This document shows positions 13,501-25,500 of a stretch of 64,000 bases of DNA, piece after piece (position 1 is the stretch's first letter; every line of letters begins with the position of its first letter). The stretch is taken from contig OZ020251.1 of NCBI GenBank assembly GCA_963971285.1, forward strand, positions 5,332,001-5,396,000. Direction: 5' to 3'. The translations under genes and the position numbers were made by a program. The notes beneath the pieces were generated by a model that worked only from the letters and a program-made list of their open reading frames with translations, was not told the DNA's origin and did not search any database. Source of the stretch: Astropecten irregularis (lineage: Eukaryota; Echinodermata; Asteroidea; Paxillosida; Astropectinidae).

Positions 13501-16500
13501 TTTGTCCCATTGAGTCTGTACTGGCATTGGACCCCAAGACACATAGGCCACATACTACATTAAGTGTGCCTCATAGTGCCTCACGATGCCTCATGGACCT
13601 TTAGAGGCATTGGACCTCAGGACACATAGTAAACAGGCATTGGACCTCACTCAAGAAACATAGGCCACATGCTACATTAAGTGTGCCTCACAATACCTCA
13701 TGGTGCCTCATGGATCTTAGAGGCATTGGACCTCAGGACACATACTCCACTCACTAAATGAGCCTCACATTGCCCCAGAGTGTCTGTATAAGCACTGACC
13801 CTCAAGACATGTACAGTAGGCCAATAGTGTGTCCCATGCACATGTAGTTGATTGGTGTATTAACCGATTGCGCCAACCGGGCCAGTTAACCTTGCCTTTG
13901 TGCTCATTGTCTATAGAGCAGATCGCTTCATTCAACATGTATTATATATCACATTGATAACTCATTCATCAACGCAAGGCTCCGCTTTTACCATTACGTT
14001 CATGCATACTGACAACACTTCTAAGATCAGCCATTGAGTATAATAATAGTATCATGTACATGTTTATCACCATCATAGGACCTCTACGAAATGAGGCTTG
14101 AGGCTAGGGGTTTATTTTGCTACTGCCATTTTGTGTCCTAAATGAAATGAAGGGCATACGTTGGTACAGCTGGAGCATTTCTTCGACTTTGTCGTGTGGC
14201 CAATCTCTTCATTTTATTTTGTGAGCCTCAAATGGCGGTAGCGAAATAAGTCCCAAGCCTAGCCTCAGGCCTTGTTTTGTAAAGGACCATAGAGCAATAT
14301 CATCTTCATTACTTTCTCTCTTTTAGTTTCTGTTAATCAATGAATGAATTTATTTTTATTTTATTTATTTTTTGGGTTCTGTCACTGTTTGCAATTCTCT
14401 TCTTTTTTCAATGCATCACTTCTGTTCATAATTTTTATACTAAAAAGAATAATTAGACTCTTTCCATGTCACGTCGAGGGATCCATACACCATTGGTAAA
14501 ACAGCAGTCAACATGATTTTTCCAACATTTCCATTTCAGGCCATAGATATTCTCATTTGCTGAGAAACTTTTGGAAAATTTGCTCCTTTTACTTTTTTTT
14601 TCAAAATTACTGACTGGAATTGCAATGTTGTAAATGTTTGGCATGTTTGGACCTGTCAGCGAATGAATTAAAAAAAAAGGGCAAATGCATTTAGGTATTA
14701 CTCGTAAAGAATTGAACATTCAGTTTCAAAAATTTAACATTTATCTGATGCATGCATTTTCTCAACAATTGCGTGAGAAGTTTCAGATGTCACACCTTTT
14801 GCGGTTCAGTTAATTCAACCCACATTATGTAAACTTTGACCAATTTTGTTGACTGCTTTTTTGCTGATTATGTGTGGAGCCCTAGGCCGTGTCCGAAACA
14901 GGCTTCCGGCTAGGTCTATTGTCTTAGTGTATGCACATATTTCCTATGGAGCAAGCCCTAGCCCTAACTCTATACAACAGATTCGGATGCGGCCCTAACA
15001 AGGGCTAGTTGGAGGCTGGAGGACTAGCTTAATGCTGGAGGACAACCTCAGTGAGATACCCAGGGTCTAGTTTTATAGAATACCTCCGGGTACAAGGCTA
15101 TGGCCCATGCATGGATTCCTAAAAGGACTGAGAGATGAGTTCAAGCAATAGGGGTTTAACTGGGCAGAGAAATGTGGTGGGAAATTGGTACATTATCCAT
15201 GAATTGAGATAAAACGCTTGCACAAAGTTGGGAAAGGGTTCATATCGACAAAGTCAGAAAGTTGTCTTGAAATGGCGTTCATTCTATCTGACCTTCACCC
15301 CTATCACTAACCCTTCCCACCCCTTGTAGTCATTGATGAAGCTGACGTAGCCTCCACGCTGAAGCCCATCGACGTCCTGACGGCAGACAAGCTGCAGAAG
15401 AAGCTGTACGTGCAGGACTACCACCGGCTGGGCTTTGGCAACCAGGGAGGAATGCTACGACTGAAGCCTGGCGAAGCCTTCCGCATCTCAGAGGTCAACA
15501 TCCACTTTGAGGTCACCAGGAGGTAATGTCCAGGGTCTGATGGCAAGGCTGCCGTAGTGCTGTTGGCGGAGTACTCTGGCATGACTGCCGACATCAAGAT
15601 TCCCTGTGTTGTGTCCCAAAGGTTGTGCGGTCCAGCCTAGCCAATCAATCAAGTTCCTTGAGCTCAAGCTGGACACGAATTGCTTGTGTCAGCTCAGAGG
15701 CATAATTTTTAGAGAGAGTTGGTCGTTGTTTTTAAAGTAACCTGCTGCACTGGTTTATACATTCTCTCAAAGAAGCTGTGACTAGCTTGATGAGGGCTTG
15801 AAGAGCTTGACTAGGTAGGATGATGGGTCTTGATCCCATTGTGGATGCCTCTGTCGGGTTGATGCACAATTTTCAGAAAAAGATTATTACCATCCGCTCC
15901 CTCCCCTGAGGGAGAGAGGCAATTTGTGACAAGGCATCCTTCATCAAGGATGCAAGCACTGTAGTCCCATGGCTTGGCTGGAATGCACATCCTATGGCAC
16001 TAATTTCTTGAGAACAACTTAAGTGAGATGCACCAGACAACTTGCCAAGGGTGCTTTTTATGTAAAATGATTTTATTCCATTAAATGAAATAAATCTTAT
16101 GTTAGCGCCACATGCGACTGTACGGTCATGTGGCTAGATTACCTGCGAATGATCCTGCTAGGCGGATTCTCTCTATCAGAGAACCTCTACTGGTAGGACT
16201 CGCCCAGTAGGACTCACCCATCCACATGACACGTGGTTGCGTCAGATGAAACATTAGTATGTTGAGATGGGGATGGGTCGCATGGCTACCCGGGGGATGG
16301 CCATCAGGAGACCAAAGGAGTACCGCTCGAAGGTAGATGCGGCAACGGGCTGTCTAGGTGCATGCTCCCACTGATTGATTGATTACATAATGATATGATT
16401 AGATCTGTCTTCAACAAGATGTCTTTGTTTTGCAATCCGCAGCTATCCTCCTCTGGTGGTCGTCCCCTCAGCATTATCAGATGACAGCATCCGGCGTCTG

Positions 16501-19500
16501 GCCAAGTGCCATCGGCAGTATCGCTTCCCTGCCATCACCTGGAGGCATCCCGGCACCAAGGCCCTCTTGCTCAGGTCCAGCGGATTCCACGGCAAGGGCG
16601 TCATGGGCATGATCAAGTCGGCACAGAATCCCAGTACCAGTAAGTCGACCCGCCAACCCCAGCCTCCTGCTAGTAGACCCTCCAAGATCATATGCTTTAT
16701 ATCAACCTAGGGCCGGATATCTTTGCTTAAGCAATCCACTTTATTGTCATGGAAGAACCATTGTGTAGCACTGTTGGAATGAACCATAATTGACATGTAT
16801 CACATTCATATTGCACTTTATTTCTTCTTCATTCGTGTATGCTGTGTCCATTGTCTGCAGAAGGCGCCCTCTTTGAAGCTCTTTTTTTTGTTCAGCTGGC
16901 TTGTCATCACTTTGATTATCAATCATTATAGACTGCCTACCACCCAAGGTGGAAGCTTATATCCTTAGAAAGTCCATAATACAAAATGTCTTGTTACATG
17001 GACTTGGAGCCATATTCTCAAGAGAGGAACCACAATGTGCATGTGGTGTATGTTGCATGATCCCTCACCCCCAAAATCTAGACGTTTTTGTTTTGTTATG
17101 TTTCGTTAAGTTGTGTTTTGTTTTATACGTTGTGTTTTGGTTTGTTTCATTTGGGTTAGGTTTGGTGGATTTTGTTTTTTGTAATTTTAACTTCCCTCAT
17201 CACTAGGTGGTTCTTCGGAGACCAGCACCAGCAAAAGCCTGGAGCAGGATAAGTTCTTCACGGCCGTCGTGCTGAACACCCCTTGCGGCAGCTCTTACAA
17301 GTCCGACTCACTAGTCAGTCTCAACGCCATCTTGCCGCCGTCCATCACCCTGGAGCCCGACTCCACCCCCAACATGGGCTCGAGGAAGGGTCACTCGTCC
17401 ATCCAGAGAGGTTTCCTGCGCTCGAGCGGGGGACGGCCGGGGCCGAAGACAGGTATGAAGGTCCATCGACTATTTATCAACTAGTTTAGTCTGTTATCTC
17501 TTCGTTGAAAGGTGTTTGTTGACTATTTGGTGGAAAGAAGGCACGTTAATTTGACTAACTGTTTCCTGCCATCACAAAACTGGTTGGGAAGTCCAAAAAT
17601 TTGTTTGTATATCTTGTTTCTTTTCAACAAGCTGCAAAAGGGCTTTACAAAGGTTTCCAACACTTGAGGAGTTGGGTTCTTTTTATGAAATGCTGGCCTT
17701 TCCATGATCGAAAGTTTGATGATATCTTGCTCCTTTCTGCCCATTTTGTGATGCCAGGGAACACGGTGTTTGGTGATTGAATTGAAATACCCATGTTTGA
17801 TGGTATGTTAAACTGAAGAGGACTCGTTAACCTGAATTGTGTCTTGCAGAGGTCAGCATTTTTCAGGTTAGCATTCCTCAAAACCCATCACACAAACCTT
17901 AACTGCACTCGATTGGCGTGCATTCATCCTGGTTCATTAATACATCCTTGATGAAGGGAGAAAAACTTCAATACTGGTTTGGCATCGCCACTGAAAAGCC
18001 AGGTCAGGCCTGGGCTTTGCCTGGGCTCTTGGGCTTCTATAATCCCCAGCCTCAAAGAGCATTTAATGCTCCTGCTTTGTCCTGGATCATTGTTGGTACT
18101 GAATTGACTGATGGACTGTGTCCACATTGATCATGGACAGTATCCAAAAGCCAGGCTTTGTTGATTTCAAGCAGCTCTATTGTAGTGAAAGCCAGGCTTT
18201 TTTTACTTGAAGCAGCTATTGTAGTGAAATTCAGGGCTGACAAGAGGAGGATTTCAAGCCGGAATGCCTGGGTCTAGCCAGGCTTTTCAGTGGCTGGGCC
18301 TGACAAGTATTAAAGTTTCTCTCATGGTAGTGTTTCAAAGTACTGTGATGTCTTTCCTTCTTTTGTGTGTGTGTTTTTGTTTTTGTTATTTTGTTCCCTG
18401 CAAGACTTTCAGTCAGACATTTCCCAGTCACGATTCATTTATTGTCATGTCATTGTGTTCTGGGCATCTTTCATTTGATGCAGCTCGTGTTTACATACAC
18501 CCTCTCATGATGACCACTCAGCACGACCATTTCTTTGCAGACCCTGTTTGCCACTAACACAGTGTGTTTTATTCCCGTAGGCTTGATCGACAAGTCCATA
18601 TCGACGTTGAAACGAGGTAACGATTGCAACCAACAAAATTGATCTCTAACACTGCCTGACAAAAAAACAAAGAAAATAGAAAATGAAACAAAAGACACGT
18701 TAAGTTTGTTTTTAGTTCTTTCATTTCTCGACATAACATTCTCTCAATTTTACATCGTCTGATTTATCAATTTCCACAATTTTTTTTTTTTTTATAGTGA
18801 AGTCACCTTCTCTTTTTAGAGTGACAATTTCATTTGATTTGATTTTGTTTTGGAAAATGAGTCGTGGAACGTGAAAATGTTTTCTTTCTCGGGTCTAGCC
18901 TAGTCCATTAGTTGAGAATCATCCCGTTGCCAGTACCGTACAAAGTTCCATGAACCAGTAGTGATATTTCAGGCTGCTTGTTTACTGTTCTAATGTATTT
19001 TTGGTGAGGCAGATGCTTTTTTTTTTAGATGTTGATGTCAAGTGAAGCTCATTGCAATGTGTATTTTGTAGTCAGTTTTGTAGTCATGTGATTCATCATG
19101 TAGGCATCAATCAACCCAGGTTCATGTAGTATCAAGTTGTACAGCACTTTGTGTTAGTCTAGTTGAGAGGAACAAGTAATGTACACAGGCATGCAACTTT
19201 TCCTCGGATCAGCTGATTCCCTCTTTGTCACTTCACTCTTATGCCATTGAAAAGTGAAAAACACTGTACTATGGTAAAGATTGGAATTTCCTCTTTTTTT
19301 TGTCCACGTCCAGGTTGCATGCCTGTGTACAGTATGCATCAGTTTTGTTAGATGAATATTCTAGCAGGTACCATATGTAGTAAGCTGTGACTCCCTTATT
19401 GGTGTACCTTGTCTTCGAAGAGCCCTTTTGCTTTATCTTCAGGGACTCCTAGGTCCTTGTCAGTCAGCTAAGAAAGGCCAGGGGAAGGGAGTAGGATGAA

Positions 19501-22500
19501 GAGGATGTATGGGAAATCTTAGGGTACCAAGGGTCGATTTCACAAAGCCTTCCTTTGGGTACTAACTCAAGTTACGAAGGATAATCCATCGTATCCTACG
19601 TAGGGCTGTAATTCATCTCAAGTCCTATGATTGATAGTAAGTTACAATTTAATTGTAACTTAATAGTTTGGTGAAATCGACCCCAGTGCATGGAGAAAAC
19701 TGGAGATGGTGATAAAGGGATCAAGAGAGAGATGTATTCATTCTTAAGTCAGAATCCTGTCAACTTACCGACCAATGATTGTCCATAGAGCTTGAGGAAA
19801 TCGTGGACACGTTTGACGACACCCTAGAGGCCGGGCCCACCTGGTCTATCTACGTCTCATCAGACGATGATGACGACGATTACAGCGACGAGGACAATGC
19901 GAGAGAGACTCGCTGCCAGTCTATGGATAACGGGGAGGTTTTTCGTCCAAGAAGTACATGAATGGGTTGTTTTTGTGTTTGGAATGGGAGATGGGACATG
20001 TATGCGGTCTGCCTTTTGGTTGATATTAGACTTGCTGCACTAGTCCTCTGCACGTTTGCATCGTGGTATTTTTGTCGCTGACTTTGGAAGGAATGATATT
20101 CAGAATGTTTTATCCATAGGTGTGGTAGATAATAATGTCCTGTAGCAGAAACTGCCCTCCCCTAAAAAAGGACTGATCTTCCTGGAAGTTCCATCCCTGG
20201 TTTACTCAGGACATTCATTCATTAGGCAGCCTTAGATTTTCACGTTGACTACATCGACTGATACGTGAGTCTTTGCGCATGCGTCAAGTTGTCACCAACA
20301 TTGTCTGATTGAGTCGAGGACGCACAAACTGCGGTTTTGACGTTCAGCATGACGTTCTCACATCTGTCATGTCCGTGGTCGACATGAACGAGGTCCACGT
20401 TTACATCAATCTGAAGCACTCTATTCTCAAATTGAAAAGAGAAGAAAATGTCTCCCAAAAGCATGTTACTACTTCAAATTTATTCTGTTTAAGGGCATGA
20501 GCACTGCCTTAGAATGTAACCTAATCATTCAGAAGAATCGCATCAATTTCTTTGATTTTCCCCCATGAAAATAATTGCTGATTTGCACCTCTAAAACCTA
20601 AAGTTTTGTTTCGACCTTCCTGACCCAGCATTCACCCTTTAATGGCTTGTTGCATGTCAACAGGTATGAAGTCCCTGCCCAAACAAAAAAATTGTCAATC
20701 CTAAATCATTTTTACTCCATGTCAAGGCTGATATTAACATGTTCTATCTTGGACAACTACTAACGTTAATTATTCTTTTCAGCATTTTTTCCCTTCGTGA
20801 TTTCTCTGGCAGCACATCATCCTCTTATTTTACGTTATTTTGTTTCCTTTTTTCCCCCATCATTTATAATTTTCTTTCTTATTTTCCCGATAACACACTT
20901 CACATCTCACACCTTTTTTTGTTTTGTTTCTTTTTTATCAGGTATCGACTTTTAATTTGTGGTGATTTCTTTTTCAGGGAAATTTCGAGATCCTACAGAT
21001 TTTTAGTTCCCAGTTCTTTAGAGATCTTTTGCATGATGTCTTAGTTTTATTTATTTATGTGTATAATTTTCTTCGGTTTTTTTTTTATATGTACTAACTG
21101 TACTTATGAACAGGACACACAAACAACCATAATTTTGTATATTATTTGCGGGATGTTCGGTTGTAGAGAAACCAACCAAGGCCGTGTCCGAAACTGGCTT
21201 CCAAAGCTACGGCTAGGTCAATTGTCTTGGTGTCTCTGCGTATTTCCAATGGAGCAAAGACCTAGACCTAGCTCTTGACAGATTCAGTCTAAGTTTCATT
21301 TTTTACCAAATTGTGTATATAACCAGATAACCTTGGAGTTGTGAAGATAATATGTCCACACAGCAAATAAGTCTACAAAAAAAACCAGCTAGGATTGCTA
21401 GCTATCATGTTGTGTTATTATTCATTTCAGCCTGAATATTTATTGCCATTTATAAAATGTACTCTGACCAATTGTGCATATAAACTTGTGTTATGTATTG
21501 GAATATTTTGCCTTCATGATTGAGGGAACCAGTTACTTAAATGTCAGTCGCTGGGTACCAGGACAATCCTTATGTTACACAGTGGTATAACCACGTGTTG
21601 GAACCATCAGGGTCCTTTTCTAAACCTCAGCTCCGGCTCCAGCTCTGCCATCCAAATGCCGAAAATATAGGTTGTGCATGGCTTTTCATTGAAGCTGAAA
21701 TTCTGTTTTACTTTTCAAACCAGAGAATCTGTTTCCAATAGCAGCCAAAAGCCTCTATTTTGATACCTGTTATTTTAAAATGGATACGCGAAATGGAGCT
21801 GGAGCCTGAGCTGGAACAGAGGTTTTAAAAAGGGCCCTGGATCATTCTGTACTTTGTCATGGTAACCGGCACTGACACTGTAGATGCATCTTTTGAAAAC
21901 AAGCTGGTTCCCTGTTAACTTGCCACTGTATTTTGTTGTTTTAACATTGTTAACAGCGTACTAACCGAATGTCATTCATTTTGCTGTAGTTTTAAAGGCA
22001 TTTTATCTGTTTATGATCTGCCATGCCATATCCAGTCAAAAGTTACCACTTTTAAGACTCATGGGACTTTGTGAAACCTCAGCTTATGGGCCTGTTTGTT
22101 TCACGCAAAGGATCCGATATTTTGGGATCCACCTCCTATGCAGGGTACGCTAAAATGGGATCCGGATCCGCAGGATTCATCATAAACAAACAGACCCTCG
22201 GTCCCAGCTCCAGGCTTTCTGGTTGTGTCTTGAAAATATTGCTTAGGCTACCTCATGGGGGTAAAACAGACCCACAGCCTCAGCCAAAACCAAAAAAAGA
22301 GCTGCTGGTTTTTCAGATTGTGGATGAATGAATAGAAGCTTAAGTCAAAGCCGATGCCAAGGTTTTTAAAAGGAAAAGTGTTATTTAGATGTTATAAAGG
22401 CGGGAAAGCCTCAAAATATTCAAAACTTAGGGGACTCGTGGCTGGATATGCATGGGCTACTTGCATTTAATTCATATGTTATATAATCAATTGCTCTGTG

Positions 22501-25500
22501 CACTGTTTGCATAGGGGTTGCCAAAAACATGCATGTGTAAAGATACATAAAACTCAAATAGCTAGTTTCCCATGGTCCCTCGATCTTCAATGGCCGCCTC
22601 CATCTGAACCATTTGGAGCTTAGTCCAGAAACTGAGCTATGAGTTGCATGCAACCCCTATGCAAAGAGTGGACTCTTCCGTACTAATTTCCACCAATAAC
22701 CAGCCGCCATTGACTGCCAAGCTGCTCACATTTACCCATCATGCTCTGCCTTTCACCTCGGCCATCTTGCATAGTTAGCAACCCCTTCCTTAGATATCAG
22801 AATGAGACCAAATTAATTTGTTGGATGATTCTCTCGGCAATTTTCTGGGACTGACTCCTGTAGATTTCCGAATAACACCCCCTGATTGATAGTTTCTCTG
22901 TAACAACCATGCAGCATGCTCTGATTTCTGTAACAAATTAATTTAACAGTTGAACTAAACTTAAATAGACACCATGAATGAATTGCATAAAACATTTCAT
23001 TGCAATTAGTACATTAAGACTAGTATAAACCATAACACCATAACACATGAAATGACATCAATAGCTACATTTTCTTGTCCTGTTTTATTTTCTGGAAATG
23101 TGAGACAGTTTGAGTTTTTAAACTTTGATTTCTTACCATCGAACAATAAGTTACAGCATAAGTTGAGGAAAGTTTTTTTTGTCACACACACACAAATTTT
23201 GATTGTGTTGCAAAATTGTATGGTCTGATCGTCCCATTGTCTTTGGAATTCATTCACCACACATTTGAGAACACTCCACTCTACTGTCATTAAAAGCTAC
23301 TCATCAAAAAAGTTTGCAGTTATTATTGGCACTGCTCATTGGCCATGTATATATTAAGGTATTCCCTCTATCATCCAGCTCTTTTTGGGAGTAGACAATC
23401 TCAGATGCTGACATTGAAGCTTGACGTCAATCTATAAGCAGATAACATACGAAGCTGAAGTGTTTGATGGCTCAAGATGATGGCTAAAAGGTAGCAACAT
23501 TTCGGCTGCGGACTGCTAGCCTTTTAGTCTGGCTCAGGTGTCTGCATCAGCTTGACAAAGGCTAGCTGTCTGCAGCTGGCCGAAACGTCACTACATGTAC
23601 CCTTCAGCCAACATCGAGAGCCTTCAAATACTTAGCTTTTTCCATGATTTGCAACCTCTAGTATTAAATCTATAAGATCATTACATATCGCTCATTATAA
23701 GCCAAAATTCATGCCCTCAACTTTGTACATGCCATGCAGTTACATCTAACCTTCAACCATTCAATTTCTCGTCAAATTTATGATTTGTTTTCAGTGAAAA
23801 ACTTTCTCATGGGGTGATAACTCATACATGTTTATCTCCGTGCATAGATTTAAAGATATAATCACAGAGACATTACATGCATTTCAATGCTTGGTATGCG
23901 CATGTTTGTTCATGACCTCTTGCGAGGCCACACTAACTCAGCCAGCCTCCTGGAGGCCACACTAAATCAGCCAGCCTCTTGCGAGGCTTCACTAAATCAG
24001 CCAGCCTCTTGCGAGGCTTCACTATCAACAAGTGGTAAAGACCTCTTGTCTCACTTGGTGATAAGGAGAACCATGCAACATGCATTGTTAGATCGGTTTG
24101 ATTCCATGAATACAGTTTTAAATTTGAGGTTGGTCCACCTCCTTGACCCCTTCCCACTACCTTGATTGATCCCACTCTCGGATCTAGGAGCGACGCTGGG
24201 TAAATTGGGCAGCTTCCGGCCGGGCGGTGGTGGCATGAACTCCGGCCCGTCATCCTCTAAGACCTTTACCCTTGCTCCGTCATCAGTGAGCAGGAACGGA
24301 TCGGTGACGGACTACGACCTGTCAGTCAAGAAGGACCAGGATCCCCGGAAGGCCGCCCTCTACATCTTCGGAGAGAAGTCGCAATCGCGGGTTAGTACTT
24401 TGTCGTAGACACTCACCGACTTTCTTTGTTTTTGTGCGAGTGAAATCTCAGTATCATACATGGTCATTACTTTAGCCAAGTTCTTTGGCCAGCTATTTTA
24501 ATTGGAATCTCTGGAAGGATACAGTGTTTCAGGCAGAGGTGTTTCTACCATCACCATCTGTATACCATGCAAATTGTAGCTGAATCTGTGAAGATTTCTG
24601 TTTTGAAATGCTGAAGGCCCTGTTTGTTTCGTACAAAGGATCCGTGATCTTGATCATCCAGATTCTGCATGGGACGTGGATCTGCAGATCACAGATCCAT
24701 TGTGCGAAACAAACAGGTCCAAAGTTACTTTAAAGACTCAAGGATGATCCTTTACAACCAGCAATCCGTACACCAACCAGCGGTCCATAGACATGATAGA
24801 GGAAGAAATTAGGCAAAGACGTTGGAGGTGGTTGGGTCACACACTCAAAAAACCGAACCAAAATACCACCAAGGCAGCACTAACTTGAAACCCACTAGGG
24901 AAAAGGAAAAGGGGACGACCAAGAAACTCATGGAGAAAAGACCATGAAGCAGACACGAAGAAGTTGGGTTACTCTTGGAGGGAATTGGAGAGAATGGCAT
25001 AGGACCGGCCTGGTTGGGGTAGACTTGTTGGCGGCCTGTGTCCCAGGTAAAGCCGTACACATTCAAACCATTCTCTCCCCTCTCTCTCTCTCTCCTCTGA
25101 CACCTTGCGCAGGCTTTTAAAATGGAGCAGTTCAACAAGTGTGACTTCATTCCCTACGACTTCCCCGAGACGCGGCACACCAAGAGCAGCCTGAAGAAGC
25201 TGATGAAAGCCTGCGTGCCCAGCACCATGCTGACAGACCCAGAATGCGGCTTCCTGAAACTGGTGGAGGAATCAGAATGGCTTGTTCATGTAAGTTCATT
25301 TTTAAAAAAGCCTGCTTGTTTCAGGCACGCTATCAGCGATCTTGCAAATCCAGGTCCCATGCAGGATATGCTTTAGGGACTCTAATAATGATCAGGCGCC
25401 GCTGTTAAGTATTAAGGACAGGCTTAAGAGTACAGATACATTGGACAGACTACACAGGCCTTGTATTCTGCTTCCATATCAGAAGTACCTTTCATGTTCT

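Larger units (their letters stand above)
9295..15329 (+). other. SBF intron 9 (6.0 kb, largest intron)
   Basis: Separates the small exon 9 from exon 10. Repeat elements listed at 9780, 10395, 11118, 12412, 13254, 14078 and 14884 make up about a quarter. A 60-nt exon isolated between 3.3-kb and 6.0-kb introns is a candidate for optional splicing: skipping it keeps the frame (60 = 20 codons). Confidence 0.7.
19954..24187 (+). other. SBF intron 14 (4.2 kb)
   Basis: Holds repeats at 21180, 21610, 22080, a TTTCGGCTGCGGACTGCTAGCC repeat at 23490-23610, and three tandem copies of AGCCTCTTGCGAGGC at 23921-24021 (31-bp period, palindromic GCCTCTTGCGAGGC). No exon recognised. Confidence 0.65.

Noticed and set aside
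16090-16380. GC-richer stretch with CATGTGGCTAG and CCGGGGGATGGCC as a possible RNA gene
   Set aside because: No convincing cloverleaf, box or promoter and no second copy in the window; left as SBF intron 10 sequence.
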